From the NCBI GenBank assembly GCA_949292215.1, contig CASEYW010000182.1:1-35053 (forward strand): a stretch of DNA of 35,053 bases, given 5' to 3'. The position numbers were made by a program, and so were the translations under genes. The notes below the pieces were generated by a model. That model saw nothing but the letters and a program-made list of their open reading frames with translations. It ran no database searches and was not told where the DNA came from. Positions within the stretch are counted from its first letter, which is position 1, and every line of letters begins with the position of its first letter. This DNA comes from an uncultured bacterium. Lineage in GTDB: Bacteria > Verrucomicrobiota > Lentisphaeria > Victivallales > UBA1829. Positions 1 to 8,069 of the stretch are shown here, in pieces.

Positions 1-610
1 ATACAATCAGAAACAGACTCCACAGCCAGCGGTGAAGTACGGGCGTGAAGTCATTCCGGATCAGAACAGAGATCAGAACAAACAGTACAACGACCGACAG
101 CATGACCGGGAAATACCATTTGAACTCCTCCTTCTTCCATGCCTCCAGAGTGGAAAAAACCAGCAGGGTCACTACTCCGACTACACTCAGAGAGAGAATC
201 AGAACCATCCAGATATTCAATTCGGTGAGCGACTCCGGCGACAGCGAAAACGTAATCTCTCTGATCTTCAGCAGATAGCCAATGCACAATCCCGGGAAAA
301 AACAAACCAGATACCAGAATACATCCTGTCGGAAGATTCCTTTGAATCTGGTCAGCGTATTCAGTGTTTCCCGGCAGCAGAGAAGCGCAAATGCTTCTGC
401 GAAGATCAGCATCTCAAGCAGAGGAACAAAATTTTTGTCTTGAGAAAGAAACGGATTTCCGCGTCCGCAGATGAAATGGGAAACAAAACAGTACCCCGCC
501 GCCATCACGACAGACAAGAACACGGTTCGCAGCACTTCTCCTTTGAAACGAATCCGGATCAGAACAAAAAACGCCATCCATAAAAGGGATAAAATCAGTT
601 CAAGCCACAT
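1..610 (-). CDS. Integral membrane protein, unknown function (partial, runs off the left edge)
   Basis: Reading the minus strand, an open frame begins at the ATG at 610-608 and stays open to the window edge, giving at least 203 codons. The translation is strongly hydrophobic. About six or seven membrane segments are visible (for example near residues 3-18, 32-50, 65-82, 95-113, 130-155 and 165-185), with short charged loops between them. It starts 48 bases after the stop of the GH20-like gene, with no strong ribosome-binding site and no promoter seen in the gap, so it is probably co-transcribed with it. The frame upstream of this ATG is open back to the GH20 stop codon, so no earlier ATG is available. 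I do not recognise the family. A sugar or lipid-modifying membrane protein is possible but unsupported. Plus-strand open frames over this region are antisense shadows. Confidence 0.7.
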   Translation of the reverse strand, partial: MWLELILSLLWMAFFVLIRIRFKGEVLRTVFLSVVMAAGYCFVSHFICGRGNPFLSQDKNFVPLLEMLIFAEAFALLCCRETLNTLTRFKGIFRQDVFWYLVCFFPGLCIGYLLKIREITFSLSPESLTELNIWMVLILSLSVVGVVTLLVFSTLEAWKKEEFKWYFPVMLSVVVLFVLISVLIRNDFTPVLHRWLWSLFLIV

Positions 611-658
611 TCCCAGCCATCCACTTTCCGTTTGTTCTTTTTTATTGCGGATTGTTCC

Positions 659-2848
659 TCAGCGCAGCAGAGTCTGGAGACGGTCAAGGAATTTCCGATG
701 GCTTTCGAATGCCTGACGGTTCAATTCAGCAACCGAGGAGTCCCCGACATATTTTCTGATCTCCCGGTTGAATTCTTCAGACAGTTCCTTCAGTTCTTTT
801 CGTTTCTGATCCAGCATGGCGATGGATTCCGGATTCCCAGACTTCCTCTCAAACAACGTAAGCCCGGCAAGCGCAATGATGACATCCTGATGGACTTTCA
901 GTTCAATGGAGAGCAGTTCTTTTTCCGGGTGCGGATTCTCGCAGATCCAGAGGTGGAGTCCGAGCCGGGAATAAGTATGATCGCCGTAATCCACATTTGC
1001 GAAAGCGATTCTGAGTTCTTCCCGGTCCTCAATTGCCCACCAGTTGCTCAGATTTTTTTCCCAGACCAGCTCGATTGGAATCGTGGTGTCCCGGTAATGA
1101 AAGAGGCACACGGCAGGTTTATCCGGCATTCCGGTATAGCCGACCACAGACTGAATCAGTGCAAGTGCGTCCGGATGTTTTTGGGCTGTCGGAAAACGCA
1201 CAGCCGCCGGAACGGTCTGTCCCGGATAATAACCGTAAAGTGCCAGACGATCTTCCAGATGGAAGGGGATTCCTGCACAGATCAGTTCTCCTTTCGGCAG
1301 AAAACGCATCCGTCCGATGGTGAATTTGCACGGTTCTCCGTTGACTTCAAAATCCCTTGTGGAATTTGCCTGGCTGCCGAGTGGAATTTTTTCAAAGGCG
1401 GATTCCTCAAAGAGCGGTTTTTCCCGGAAGAGAGTCTGCATTTCGTAGTCGAACGCGACTTTTTTCCCGAAGACTCCGAGATTTCCCTTGCCGGGATGCG
1501 GTTTTTCCTGATAGCGCATGGGAGAAATCAAGGTGCCCTGATCGTCGGCAAGAGCATAATTGGTCCAGTCTTCCGGGGAGTCGTGCATCTTTTCCGCAAG
1601 GCGCTGGTAGAAGGTGGAGCGATTTGCTGTTTCATATCCGTTGTTCCAGGCGGAAGCACCGAGCATCGCGATTCCTGCAATGCGCCAGGGATATAGTGCA
1701 AGCGGCAAGGAAAGCGAATCGCACGATGCCCAGTAGGTTGCCAGAACCGCGGGGGTGTTCAGTCGGACGGCTGCAGAAGTATGGGCGAGAACATTGTCGG
1801 CAGCATTGACGATTCCTGCCCCGATTGCCTGGTATCCATTTTTCTTCAGCCAGAGGGTATGCGGAAAACTGAACAGGTTTTTTTCTTTTTCATCCGGATC
1901 TAGAAACGGCGCGTAGCGTGCCGGAACTTCCGACCCGTATTTCATGTGCAGGATTCCAACCGGCACTTCCGGGGCGCGGACTGCACGCGGCGAATATTCC
2001 CAGTCGACTGCGATGCAATTTTTTTTCAGAAGAGGTTTTTCATGATGCCAGAAGAAATCCGCCCAGAAAAGAGGGGTTTTCCCATAGGAGTTCACGAGAT
2101 CCATTGCCTGCTCAATGTAGTCTCCGTACAGTTGTTCCGTGCCGGATTGTCTCACTTTTTCCGCACAGGCTGGACAGTGACCCAGCAGGCGCGCCTCATC
2201 TCCTCCGATGTGTACATAGCGGCAGTCCGGGTGCATTTCCAGAATTTCGCTCAGCATTGAACGGAAGAGTTGGAATGTCCCCGGATTCAGCGGGCATCCC
2301 TGTGAAACATTTTTCTGATCTTCTCGGATTCCTGCGAATTCCTCGTGTTTCAGAATGTATTCCCAATGGCTGAAACACTGGACCAGCGGAATGAGTTCCA
2401 CGTGATTTTCCCGTGCCGTTCGGACAAGTTCCGCAAGCTGCTCCCGCGTGAACGCATCAGGAACGGCGATCCGATTTGTGAAAGAATAAGGGAATTTATC
2501 CTCGTATTCCAGAAGGCACGCATTGATTTTCAGATCGGCAAACAGGGTGAAGAGGGACCGCAGATAGTCGTAGTTCCAGCTGATCCGTTTCAGGTCGATC
2601 ATGACGATACGCAGTGGAACATCTGCCCAGTCGTGGATGGTGCCGATCCGGTTCGGCGGCAGTTCCTGCAGAGTTTTTTCCGCATAGAAAAAGCCGGAAT
2701 CGGAGGCACTGCGCAGTTCCGTTGACTGCTCTGTCATGTTGATGACGTATTCGTCGGGACGGGTCAGAGAGGCGTCCCGGACAGTCCGGACAGCGGGATT
2801 CCGCCGTCCGCTGCTCAGTTCGATGATCTGGGGGTATGGAAAAAGCAT
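659..2848 (-). CDS. Glycoside hydrolase family 20-like protein (beta-N-acetylhexosaminidase type)
   Basis: This 729-residue protein has the GH20 catalytic hallmark HIGGDEA, in which Asp217-Glu218 would be the polarising and acid/base residues of substrate-assisted hydrolysis of terminal GlcNAc or GalNAc. An N-terminal GH20b-like alpha/beta region (about residues 1-75, including FFYAEKTLQEL) precedes a TIM barrel to about residue 400. The last 300 residues are an unassigned accessory region. No signal peptide is visible, so it may act inside the cell. The start at 2848 follows AAGGAT with seven bases of spacing. An upstream ATG at 2914 overlaps the -35 box of the likely promoter (2886-2914), which argues against it. 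Downstream lies a membrane protein that may share the transcript. The GH20-like fold is well supported. The exact substrate is inferred, and some GH20-like proteins in polysaccharide degraders have other specificities. Confidence 0.85.
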   Translation of the reverse strand: MLFPYPQIIELSSGRRNPAVRTVRDASLTRPDEYVINMTEQSTELRSASDSGFFYAEKTLQELPPNRIGTIHDWADVPLRIVMIDLKRISWNYDYLRSLFTLFADLKINACLLEYEDKFPYSFTNRIAVPDAFTREQLAELVRTARENHVELIPLVQCFSHWEYILKHEEFAGIREDQKNVSQGCPLNPGTFQLFRSMLSEILEMHPDCRYVHIGGDEARLLGHCPACAEKVRQSGTEQLYGDYIEQAMDLVNSYGKTPLFWADFFWHHEKPLLKKNCIAVDWEYSPRAVRAPEVPVGILHMKYGSEVPARYAPFLDPDEKEKNLFSFPHTLWLKKNGYQAIGAGIVNAADNVLAHTSAAVRLNTPAVLATYWASCDSLSLPLALYPWRIAGIAMLGASAWNNGYETANRSTFYQRLAEKMHDSPEDWTNYALADDQGTLISPMRYQEKPHPGKGNLGVFGKKVAFDYEMQTLFREKPLFEESAFEKIPLGSQANSTRDFEVNGEPCKFTIGRMRFLPKGELICAGIPFHLEDRLALYGYYPGQTVPAAVRFPTAQKHPDALALIQSVVGYTGMPDKPAVCLFHYRDTTIPIELVWEKNLSNWWAIEDREELRIAFANVDYGDHTYSRLGLHLWICENPHPEKELLSIELKVHQDVIIALAGLTLFERKSGNPESIAMLDQKRKELKELSEEFNREIRKYVGDSSVAELNRQAFESHRKFLDRLQTLLR

Positions 2849-2885
2849 GTTCAAATCCTTGTTTGCTATTTTTTTATAATGAGGA

Positions 2886-2914
2886 AATATGGCTGTTTTC
2901 CTTGTGTTTTTCAA
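2886..2914 (-). promoter_or_regulatory. Candidate promoter of the GH20-like gene
   Basis: On the minus strand, TTGAAA (2914-2909) is followed after 17 bases by CATATT (2891-2886). It lies about 40 bases upstream of the chosen start at 2848 and marks a unit separate from pflA. Confidence 0.5.
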
Positions 2915-2981
2915 TCGTGTTTTCGAAAAAAGTCAGGAGAAAATCGGAAAACGAAGGATTTTCGCCGGGAGTTTTCTTGAT

Positions 2982-3701
2982 CTAAGGGTTCCATGCCGCA
3001 AAGAGAGTCTCCGCGGCATTCAGTTCTTCCTGTGAGGGAAGAGGGCTGTTCGCAAGGGGATCGGCGAGTCCGAGTTCTTTCCATTTGAACGAGCCCATTT
3101 TGTGAAATGGAAGGAGTTCCACACGTCGCACGCAGCGGAACGGTTTCAAATATGCCGCCAGTTGTTCCAGGCGATCCCTGCGGAGAGTCCATCCGGGGAG
3201 AAGCACATGGCGGATCCAGACCTCCTTGCCGGTATGTTCGCAGTATTCGAGGGTCGCGAGTTCATTGGTATTGTCCTGTCCGGTGAGTTCCCGGCAGAGG
3301 TTCGGGTTCAGGGCTTTGATGTCGAGGAGAAGGAGATCCGCGGCATCGATTGTATTTTGTGATATTTCCAGCGGCAGGGAACCTGCCGTGTCCAGGGCAG
3401 TATGGAATCCCGCCTCCCGGCAGCGCCGCAGCAGATCGGTGGAGAATTCCGGCTGCATCAGCGGTTCGCCGCCGGAGAGGGTGACTCCGCCATTCCGGAG
3501 GAAATTCCGGCAGGATTCAATCTGTTTCACAAGTTCCGCGGAGGTGACGGATTTCCCGCCGTCCGACCGCCAGGTGTCGGGATTGTGACAGTATCGGCAG
3601 CGCAGCGGGCACCCCTGAAGAAAAATGACGAAGCGGATGCCGGGACCGTCGAGCGTTCCGAAACTTTCGCAGGAATGGATTCTGCCCCGGATGCTGTCCA
3701 T
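2982..3701 (-). CDS. pflA: Pyruvate formate-lyase activating enzyme (radical SAM)
   Basis: This protein of 239 residues is the activase that installs the glycyl radical on PFL, using a [4Fe-4S] cluster and S-adenosylmethionine. Visible marks are the N-terminal GRIHSCESFGTLDGPGIRFV block, the radical SAM cysteines in CPLRCRYC (CxxxCxxC), and the SGGEPL motif. The length matches the family (about 245). The start at 3701 (MDSIRGRIHS) matches the usual N-terminus of PflA. An ATG at 3746 would add 15 residues and overlap the end of pflB. The gene begins seven bases after the pflB stop codon, so the two are surely one operon. The enzyme is oxygen sensitive, which fits an anaerobic lifestyle. No strong ribosome-binding site is seen, so translation is probably coupled to pflB. 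Confidence 0.95.
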   Translation of the reverse strand: MDSIRGRIHSCESFGTLDGPGIRFVIFLQGCPLRCRYCHNPDTWRSDGGKSVTSAELVKQIESCRNFLRNGGVTLSGGEPLMQPEFSTDLLRRCREAGFHTALDTAGSLPLEISQNTIDAADLLLLDIKALNPNLCRELTGQDNTNELATLEYCEHTGKEVWIRHVLLPGWTLRRDRLEQLAAYLKPFRCVRRVELLPFHKMGSFKWKELGLADPLANSPLPSQEELNAAETLFAAWNP

Positions 3702-3708
3702 AACGCAG

Positions 3709-5928
3709 TCAGAAGCGGCTGTGGAAGGTCCGGTTGACCACATCAAGCTGCTGTTCCCTCGTCAGTTTGATGAAGTTTACGGCGTAGCCGGAGACGCGGA
3801 TTGTCAACTGCGGGTACTTTTCCGGATGTTCCATTGCGTCCAGAAGCATTTCACGCTGGAGCACGTTCACATTCAGGTGATGTCCGCCTTCGGTAAAATA
3901 GCCATCCAGCAGACCGATCAGATTGGATTTCTTCGCGATCTCTGTTTTTCCGAGTGAATCGGGAAGGATGGAAAAGGTGCAGGAGATGCCGTCCTCGGCG
4001 CTGTCGTAGGGGAGCTTTGCGACGGATTTCAGAGAGGCGACGGCTCCGTTTACATCGCGACCGTGCATCGGGTTTGCTCCCGGAGCGAAAGGTTCTCCGG
4101 ATTTGCGGCCGTCGGGGGTGGAAGCGGTTTTTTTGCCGTACATGACGTTGGACGTGATCGTGAGAATCGAAAGAGTCGGCCTGGAGTTCCGATAAGCAAA
4201 ATGCCGGGAGAGTTTTTTGTGGAACGATTTCACAATATCGACAGCGATCCGGTCGACGCGGTCGTCGTTGTTTCCGTATTTCGGGAACTCTCCCTCGGTC
4301 ACGAATTCGGCGGCGAGTCCGGCATCGTTCAGAACGGGGCGCACTTTCGCATATTTGATGGCGGAGAGGCTGTCCGCCAGAACCGAGAGACCGGCGATGC
4401 CGCCGGCCATTGTCCGGACGACCTCTTCATCGTGCAGAGCCATTTCAATGCGTTCATAGCAGTACTTGTCGTGCATATAATGGATGATGTTCAGCGTGTC
4501 GATGTAGAGTTTTGCAAGCCAGTCGGTGATTTCTTCAAAATTCTGCATGACCTCGTCATAATTGAGAACCTCGGAGTGACAAAGCATGCGGATGGCCGGA
4601 CCGATCTGCTCGTTGTTGCATTTGACGTCGCGTCCGCCGTTGATTGCGTACAGCAGCGCTTTTGCCAGATTGACGCGTGCTCCGAAGAATTGCATCTGTT
4701 TGCCGATTTTCATGGCGGAAACACAACAGGCAATGCCGTAGTCGTCGCCGAATTTGGCTCGCATCAGGTCGTCGTTTTCATATTGGATGGAGGACGTGGC
4801 GATCGAGATCTCCGCGCAGAACCGTTTGAAGTTTTCCGGAAGGCGCGGACTCCAGAGCACTGTCAGATTCGGTTCCGGCGCAGGACCGAGATTGACCAGC
4901 GTGTGGAGGAAGCGGTAAGACATTTTCGTAACCATGTGCCGTCCATCAATCGACATGCCGCCGAGTGATTCGGTGATCCAGGTCGGGTCTCCGGAGAAGA
5001 GCTCGTCATAAGCCGGTGTGCGCAGGAAACGGACAATCCGGAGTTTCATAATGAAGTGATCGACGAATTCCTGAATCTGTTCCTCCGTAAAGATTCCGTT
5101 TTTCAAATCGCGTTCCGCATAGCAGTCGAGGAAGGTGGAGATTCTGCCGATGGACATCGCTGCCCCGTTCTGTTCCTTGACTGCTGCCAGATATGCGAAG
5201 TAGAGCCACTGGATTGCCTCTCTGGTGTTCTCCGCAGGACGCGAGAGATCGAATCCGTACTTGGCCGCCATCTCCTTGAGTTCTTTCAGTGCCTTGATCT
5301 GTTCTGCAAGTTCTTCGCGCTGGCGGATCTTGTTGGAATCCATGATGTCGCAGACCATTTCATTTTTTGCGCGGACTTTGTCCTGGATGAGAAAGTCGAC
5401 ACCGTAAAGCGGGACTCTGCGGTAGTCACCGATGATGCGTCCGCGCCCATAGGAGTCCGGCAGTCCTGTGATGAGGCCGCCGTGACGGACCCGTTTCATT
5501 TCGTCGGTATAGACATCAAACACTCCGTCATTGTGTGTTTTGCGATAGCGGAAAACGTGTTCCACAGTCGGGTCCATTTTCCGTCCGTATGCTTCCAGTT
5601 CGCTGTAGATCAGACGGATTCCGCCGAACGGCATGATCGCGCGTTTGAGTGGTTCATCGGTTTGCAGGCCGACAATCTGTTCCAGATCTTTGTTGATATA
5701 TCCCGCTTCATGGGAGGTGATGGTGGAAATCGTTTTTTCGTCGATGTCATAGACCCCTTTTCTCTGGCGTTCCATCGCCATTCGTTCGAGAAGGTTGTTC
5801 CAGAGTGAAACGGTTCGTGCTGTGGGAGGTTTCAGAAAATCCTTTCCGCCGTCATACGGAGTGTAATTGCGCTGGATGAAGTCTCTGACGTTGACTTCGT
5901 CCGTCCATGCACCCTCATTAAAATTCAT
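3709..5928 (-). CDS. pflB: Formate C-acetyltransferase (pyruvate formate-lyase)
   Basis: This 739-residue glycyl-radical enzyme converts pyruvate and CoA to acetyl-CoA and formate in fermentation. The catalytic cysteine pair is at residues 401-402 in [12 protein letters not shown], and the radical glycine is Gly714 in RVSGYAVNF near the C-terminus, both as in characterised PFLs. The length is close to the usual 740-760. The start is supported by AAGGAT eight bases upstream of the ATG. A good promoter lies at 6065-6093, leaving a leader of about 130 bases. pflA follows directly and forms the operon. Together they show that the organism makes acetyl-CoA without a dehydrogenase under anoxic conditions. 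No FNR-like site was identified by eye in the leader or upstream. Confidence 0.98.
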   Translation of the reverse strand: MNFNEGAWTDEVNVRDFIQRNYTPYDGGKDFLKPPTARTVSLWNNLLERMAMERQRKGVYDIDEKTISTITSHEAGYINKDLEQIVGLQTDEPLKRAIMPFGGIRLIYSELEAYGRKMDPTVEHVFRYRKTHNDGVFDVYTDEMKRVRHGGLITGLPDSYGRGRIIGDYRRVPLYGVDFLIQDKVRAKNEMVCDIMDSNKIRQREELAEQIKALKELKEMAAKYGFDLSRPAENTREAIQWLYFAYLAAVKEQNGAAMSIGRISTFLDCYAERDLKNGIFTEEQIQEFVDHFIMKLRIVRFLRTPAYDELFSGDPTWITESLGGMSIDGRHMVTKMSYRFLHTLVNLGPAPEPNLTVLWSPRLPENFKRFCAEISIATSSIQYENDDLMRAKFGDDYGIACCVSAMKIGKQMQFFGARVNLAKALLYAINGGRDVKCNNEQIGPAIRMLCHSEVLNYDEVMQNFEEITDWLAKLYIDTLNIIHYMHDKYCYERIEMALHDEEVVRTMAGGIAGLSVLADSLSAIKYAKVRPVLNDAGLAAEFVTEGEFPKYGNNDDRVDRIAVDIVKSFHKKLSRHFAYRNSRPTLSILTITSNVMYGKKTASTPDGRKSGEPFAPGANPMHGRDVNGAVASLKSVAKLPYDSAEDGISCTFSILPDSLGKTEIAKKSNLIGLLDGYFTEGGHHLNVNVLQREMLLDAMEHPEKYPQLTIRVSGYAVNFIKLTREQQLDVVNRTFHSRF

Positions 5929-6064
5929 GATACAGTATCCTTTTTCTCCAAAATCCTGGCGAAAATATCCGCCGCAATGAAAAATTTTCCGTCCGGATTA
6001 TCAGGGAGAGCTTCGTTTTTCCCACGGCTGCGGGAATCGTATCCGGTAACGGCAGTGGACCATT

Positions 6065-6093
6065 ACTATACACCTTCTCCGGCATGTTTTCAA
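6065..6093 (-). promoter_or_regulatory. Candidate pflBA promoter
   Basis: On the minus strand, TTGAAA (6093-6088), a 17-base spacer and TATAGT (6070-6065). The same boxes and spacing occur upstream of the HPr operon. Transcription would begin near 6058, about 130 bases before pflB. Confidence 0.65.
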
Positions 6094-6243
6094 CAACGGA
6101 AGATGATGCCGGTTCTTTTCGCCTCTCCCTTTTTCAGAACCGTTCATAGATGAAATGGACCGTTCCTCTCCGGAGAGTTCCGGCGGGCGGAAGGGTTTTC
6201 CCGGAATTCCGGATACGACCATGCAAAATCGGATAAAAGATGC

Positions 6244-6272
6244 TTGAAAAACGGAGAAAACAGAACTATTTT
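6244..6272 (+). promoter_or_regulatory. Candidate promoter of the ECF sigma operon
   Basis: TTGAAA (6244-6249), 17 bases, TATTTT (6267-6272). This is a housekeeping-type promoter and leaves a leader of about 145 bases before the sigma gene. No obvious ECF-type autoregulatory promoter was recognised. Confidence 0.45.
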
Positions 6273-6354
6273 ACCGGTATGAGGGGATGGAAGTCAGGGA
6301 AAAATGTTACACGGATATGAAATCCTGCGACTTCCGGTTCGGTGTACCCATCCG

Positions 6355-6394
6355 TGAAAGTGCGAAAAAAGTTTTTTCCGGAAAAGCACTTTCA
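6355..6394. repeat. Inverted repeat in the sigma factor leader
   Basis: TGAAAGTGC (6355-6363) and GCACTTTCA (6386-6394) are perfect 9-base complements separated by 22 bases. The loop itself contains an A6-G-T6 run and TTTTCCGGAAAA. The second arm lies about 30 bases upstream of the start codon. It could fold in the leader RNA or bind a regulator. Confidence 0.5.
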
Positions 6395-6425
6395 AAAGGG
6401 AACTTTTTCAACAAAGGAATGTCGA

Positions 6426-7049
6426 ATGCAGATAGCGGCGGAAAAAGAAAATGAGATTGTCCGGGAGACCGTTCAGCTCATAGATGCTTTCAAGGCAGGT
6501 CAAAAGGACTCGTTTGACCGTCTTGTGACGCTTTACGCGTCGAAGCTCTATCGGACGGCATACGGGCTTTTGAATTCAAAGCAGGATGCGGAGGAGGTTG
6601 TGCAGGATGCCTTTATGAGAGCGTTCCGCGCACTGGACAACTTCCGCGGCGACTCCAGCTTTGAAACATGGATGCAGCGGATCGTCATCAATCTTGCTCG
6701 CAACAAGTTCCATTGGAACCGGAGGCGCGGCGACGGTGTGACGACCAGCATCTCGGAGGATGTCAACGAAAACGGCGAAAGCAAAGTAATCTTTCTGCCC
6801 GATGAACGGATGCGGCCGGATACAAAACTGGAAAACACGGAAATGGAAAAACATGTCATGAAAGGACTCCAGGCTTTGCCCGACTCGCTCAGGGAAACGA
6901 TGATTCTCAGGCATGTCGATGATCTGCCGTATGAGAAAATCGCGGAACAGCTGGAATGTAAAGTGGGAACCGTGAAATCACGTCTGGCAAGAGGCCGCGA
7001 GCTTCTGAAAGCCTATCTGGTCGGACTCGACCGGACGCCGAAGCCGTGA
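6426..7049 (+). CDS. RNA polymerase sigma factor, ECF/RpoE type
   Basis: This 207-residue protein has the two-domain layout of group IV sigma factors. Region 2 spans about residues 20-95 (FDRLVTLYASKLYRTAYGLL, then DAEEVVQDAFMRAFRALDNF for -10 recognition). Region 4 spans about residues 145-200, with the helix-turn-helix LPYEKIAEQLECKVGTVKSR for -35 recognition. An acidic linker lies between. The ATG at 6426 is chosen because AAAGGA sits seven bases upstream; an upstream in-frame start at 6342 lacks this. The next gene, a zinc-finger membrane protein, is its likely anti-sigma factor. The inducing signal cannot be told from the sequence, but envelope stress is the usual role for this arrangement. 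Confidence 0.92.
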   Translation: MQIAAEKENEIVRETVQLIDAFKAGQKDSFDRLVTLYASKLYRTAYGLLNSKQDAEEVVQDAFMRAFRALDNFRGDSSFETWMQRIVINLARNKFHWNRRRGDGVTTSISEDVNENGESKVIFLPDERMRPDTKLENTEMEKHVMKGLQALPDSLRETMILRHVDDLPYEKIAEQLECKVGTVKSRLARGRELLKAYLVGLDRTPKP

Positions 7050-7115
7050 TTTCGGGGATTGCCGGAAATAACAAGACAGAAACAGAGAATGCGATGAGGA
7101 GTTGAGGTGTCTATC

Positions 7116-7988
7116 ATGGAGTCGCCGGACAAAACAGAATCTTCCTGCCCGTCCTTTGAAATCCTTTCCGAGTATTTCGACGGAGAGTGCCGGGATGAAG
7201 CCGTGATTACCCACATTGCCGGTTGCGAACACTGTTCGCGGACGCTGGAGGAGCTGGCTTTTATTGAGAAAGCTGTGAGCCGCGCTCTGGAAAAGAATAC
7301 TCCAGCGGATCTCCCGGAAAAAATTCTCGCGGGAATTCGCAGTCGGCTCAAAGAGGAAAATGAGAAAAAGAGATTCCGTCTGCATTTTCCCGCATCGTTT
7401 TATGTCCGCGCAGCCGCTCTGGTTGCCGTGCTTGGCATGGTGGGATATGTCATCTGGGACGACTACTCCTATCGCGCGGAACAGGAACGGTCGATTTCCA
7501 AAATTCAGCTCAAGCGTTCTGCGGAAGTTCCCGCGGGGCTGTCTGCTCCCGAGACTGGAGTCCGGCCTTTGCACAAATTCGGTTCCATTGATGTCCGCGA
7601 GCTGGATTCCGCCAGTTTTTCCAATGTTCCTGCTTATGATCCCAAAGCGACACGTCCCGCGGGGCTTGTCGGGGGCAGAGCTGTGATTCCCGACCATGTG
7701 AAACAGGTCTGGACCGTTTCCGCAAAGGATGCAGAGTTTCAGAAGGATCTTCTGGCTCTGGTTCAGGCGCTTGGAATCGACCGGAAATCTGTGCGCTATA
7801 TAAGGGAAAATGATCAGTTTTCGCTTTCGTTCAATGCGACCCGGATGCAGTCAGTCAAATTTGTCCGGGCGTGCCGTCTGCTGGGATACTCCCTTCTTTC
7901 CCCGGTCCAGCCTCAGCCGGAGCAGAACCGGTTTGCCGGTGAAGCGGACAGCATGATTTCCTATCATGCCGATTTTGTGGTTCGATAG
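7116..7988 (+). CDS. Putative membrane-anchored anti-sigma factor with zinc-finger (zf-HC2-like) domain
   Basis: This 290-residue protein has an N-terminal anti-sigma zinc-finger motif, His33-x3-Cys37-x2-Cys40 (HIAGCEHC), followed by a helical linker. One membrane segment lies around residues 90-110 (AAALVAVLGMVGYVIWDD). A C-terminal domain of about 175 residues follows, which would lie outside the cytoplasm and resembles nothing I recognise. It is placed 66 bases after the ECF sigma gene, the classic position for a cognate anti-sigma factor that holds the sigma at the membrane. The ATG at 7116 follows GAGG with eight bases of spacing. A GTG at 7107 preceded by GAGGAG is an equally possible start, adding three residues. 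The sensor role of the C-terminal domain is inferred. Confidence 0.8.
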   Translation: MESPDKTESSCPSFEILSEYFDGECRDEAVITHIAGCEHCSRTLEELAFIEKAVSRALEKNTPADLPEKILAGIRSRLKEENEKKRFRLHFPASFYVRAAALVAVLGMVGYVIWDDYSYRAEQERSISKIQLKRSAEVPAGLSAPETGVRPLHKFGSIDVRELDSASFSNVPAYDPKATRPAGLVGGRAVIPDHVKQVWTVSAKDAEFQKDLLALVQALGIDRKSVRYIRENDQFSLSFNATRMQSVKFVRACRLLGYSLLSPVQPQPEQNRFAGEADSMISYHADFVVR

Positions 7989-8006
7989 AAACGTTTTCCC
8001 CTCTGC

Positions 8007-8036
8007 TTGATTTTGTAAAAAGAATTACTATATTAT
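8007..8036 (+). promoter_or_regulatory. Candidate promoter of the GspE-like gene
   Basis: TTGATT (8007-8012) is followed by TATATT (8029-8034, spacing 16) or TATTAT (8031-8036, spacing 18), about 35 bases before the ATG. It separates this unit from the sigma/anti-sigma pair. Confidence 0.5.
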
Positions 8037-8069
8037 TCAAAATCGTTAGAGCAACGGGAGTCTGTTTTT

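Larger units (their letters stand above)
5929..6425. other. Intergenic region between divergent pflB and sigma factor genes
   Basis: About 500 bases contain no convincing gene. Short open frames such as the minus-strand frame at 6001-6222 have no ribosome-binding site and low-complexity composition. The region holds a minus promoter for pflB (6065-6093), a plus promoter for the sigma factor (6244-6272) and an inverted repeat (6355-6394) in the sigma leader. Confidence 0.7.

Noticed and set aside
632..1696. Plus-strand open frame of 354 codons over the GH20-like gene
   Set aside because: It is antisense to a gene with clear catalytic motifs, has no ribosome-binding site and gives a Phe/Arg-rich product without a recognisable domain.
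6001..6222. Minus-strand frame of 73 codons in the pflB-sigma intergenic region
   Set aside because: It has no ribosome-binding site, spans the pflB promoter and has an unconvincing composition.
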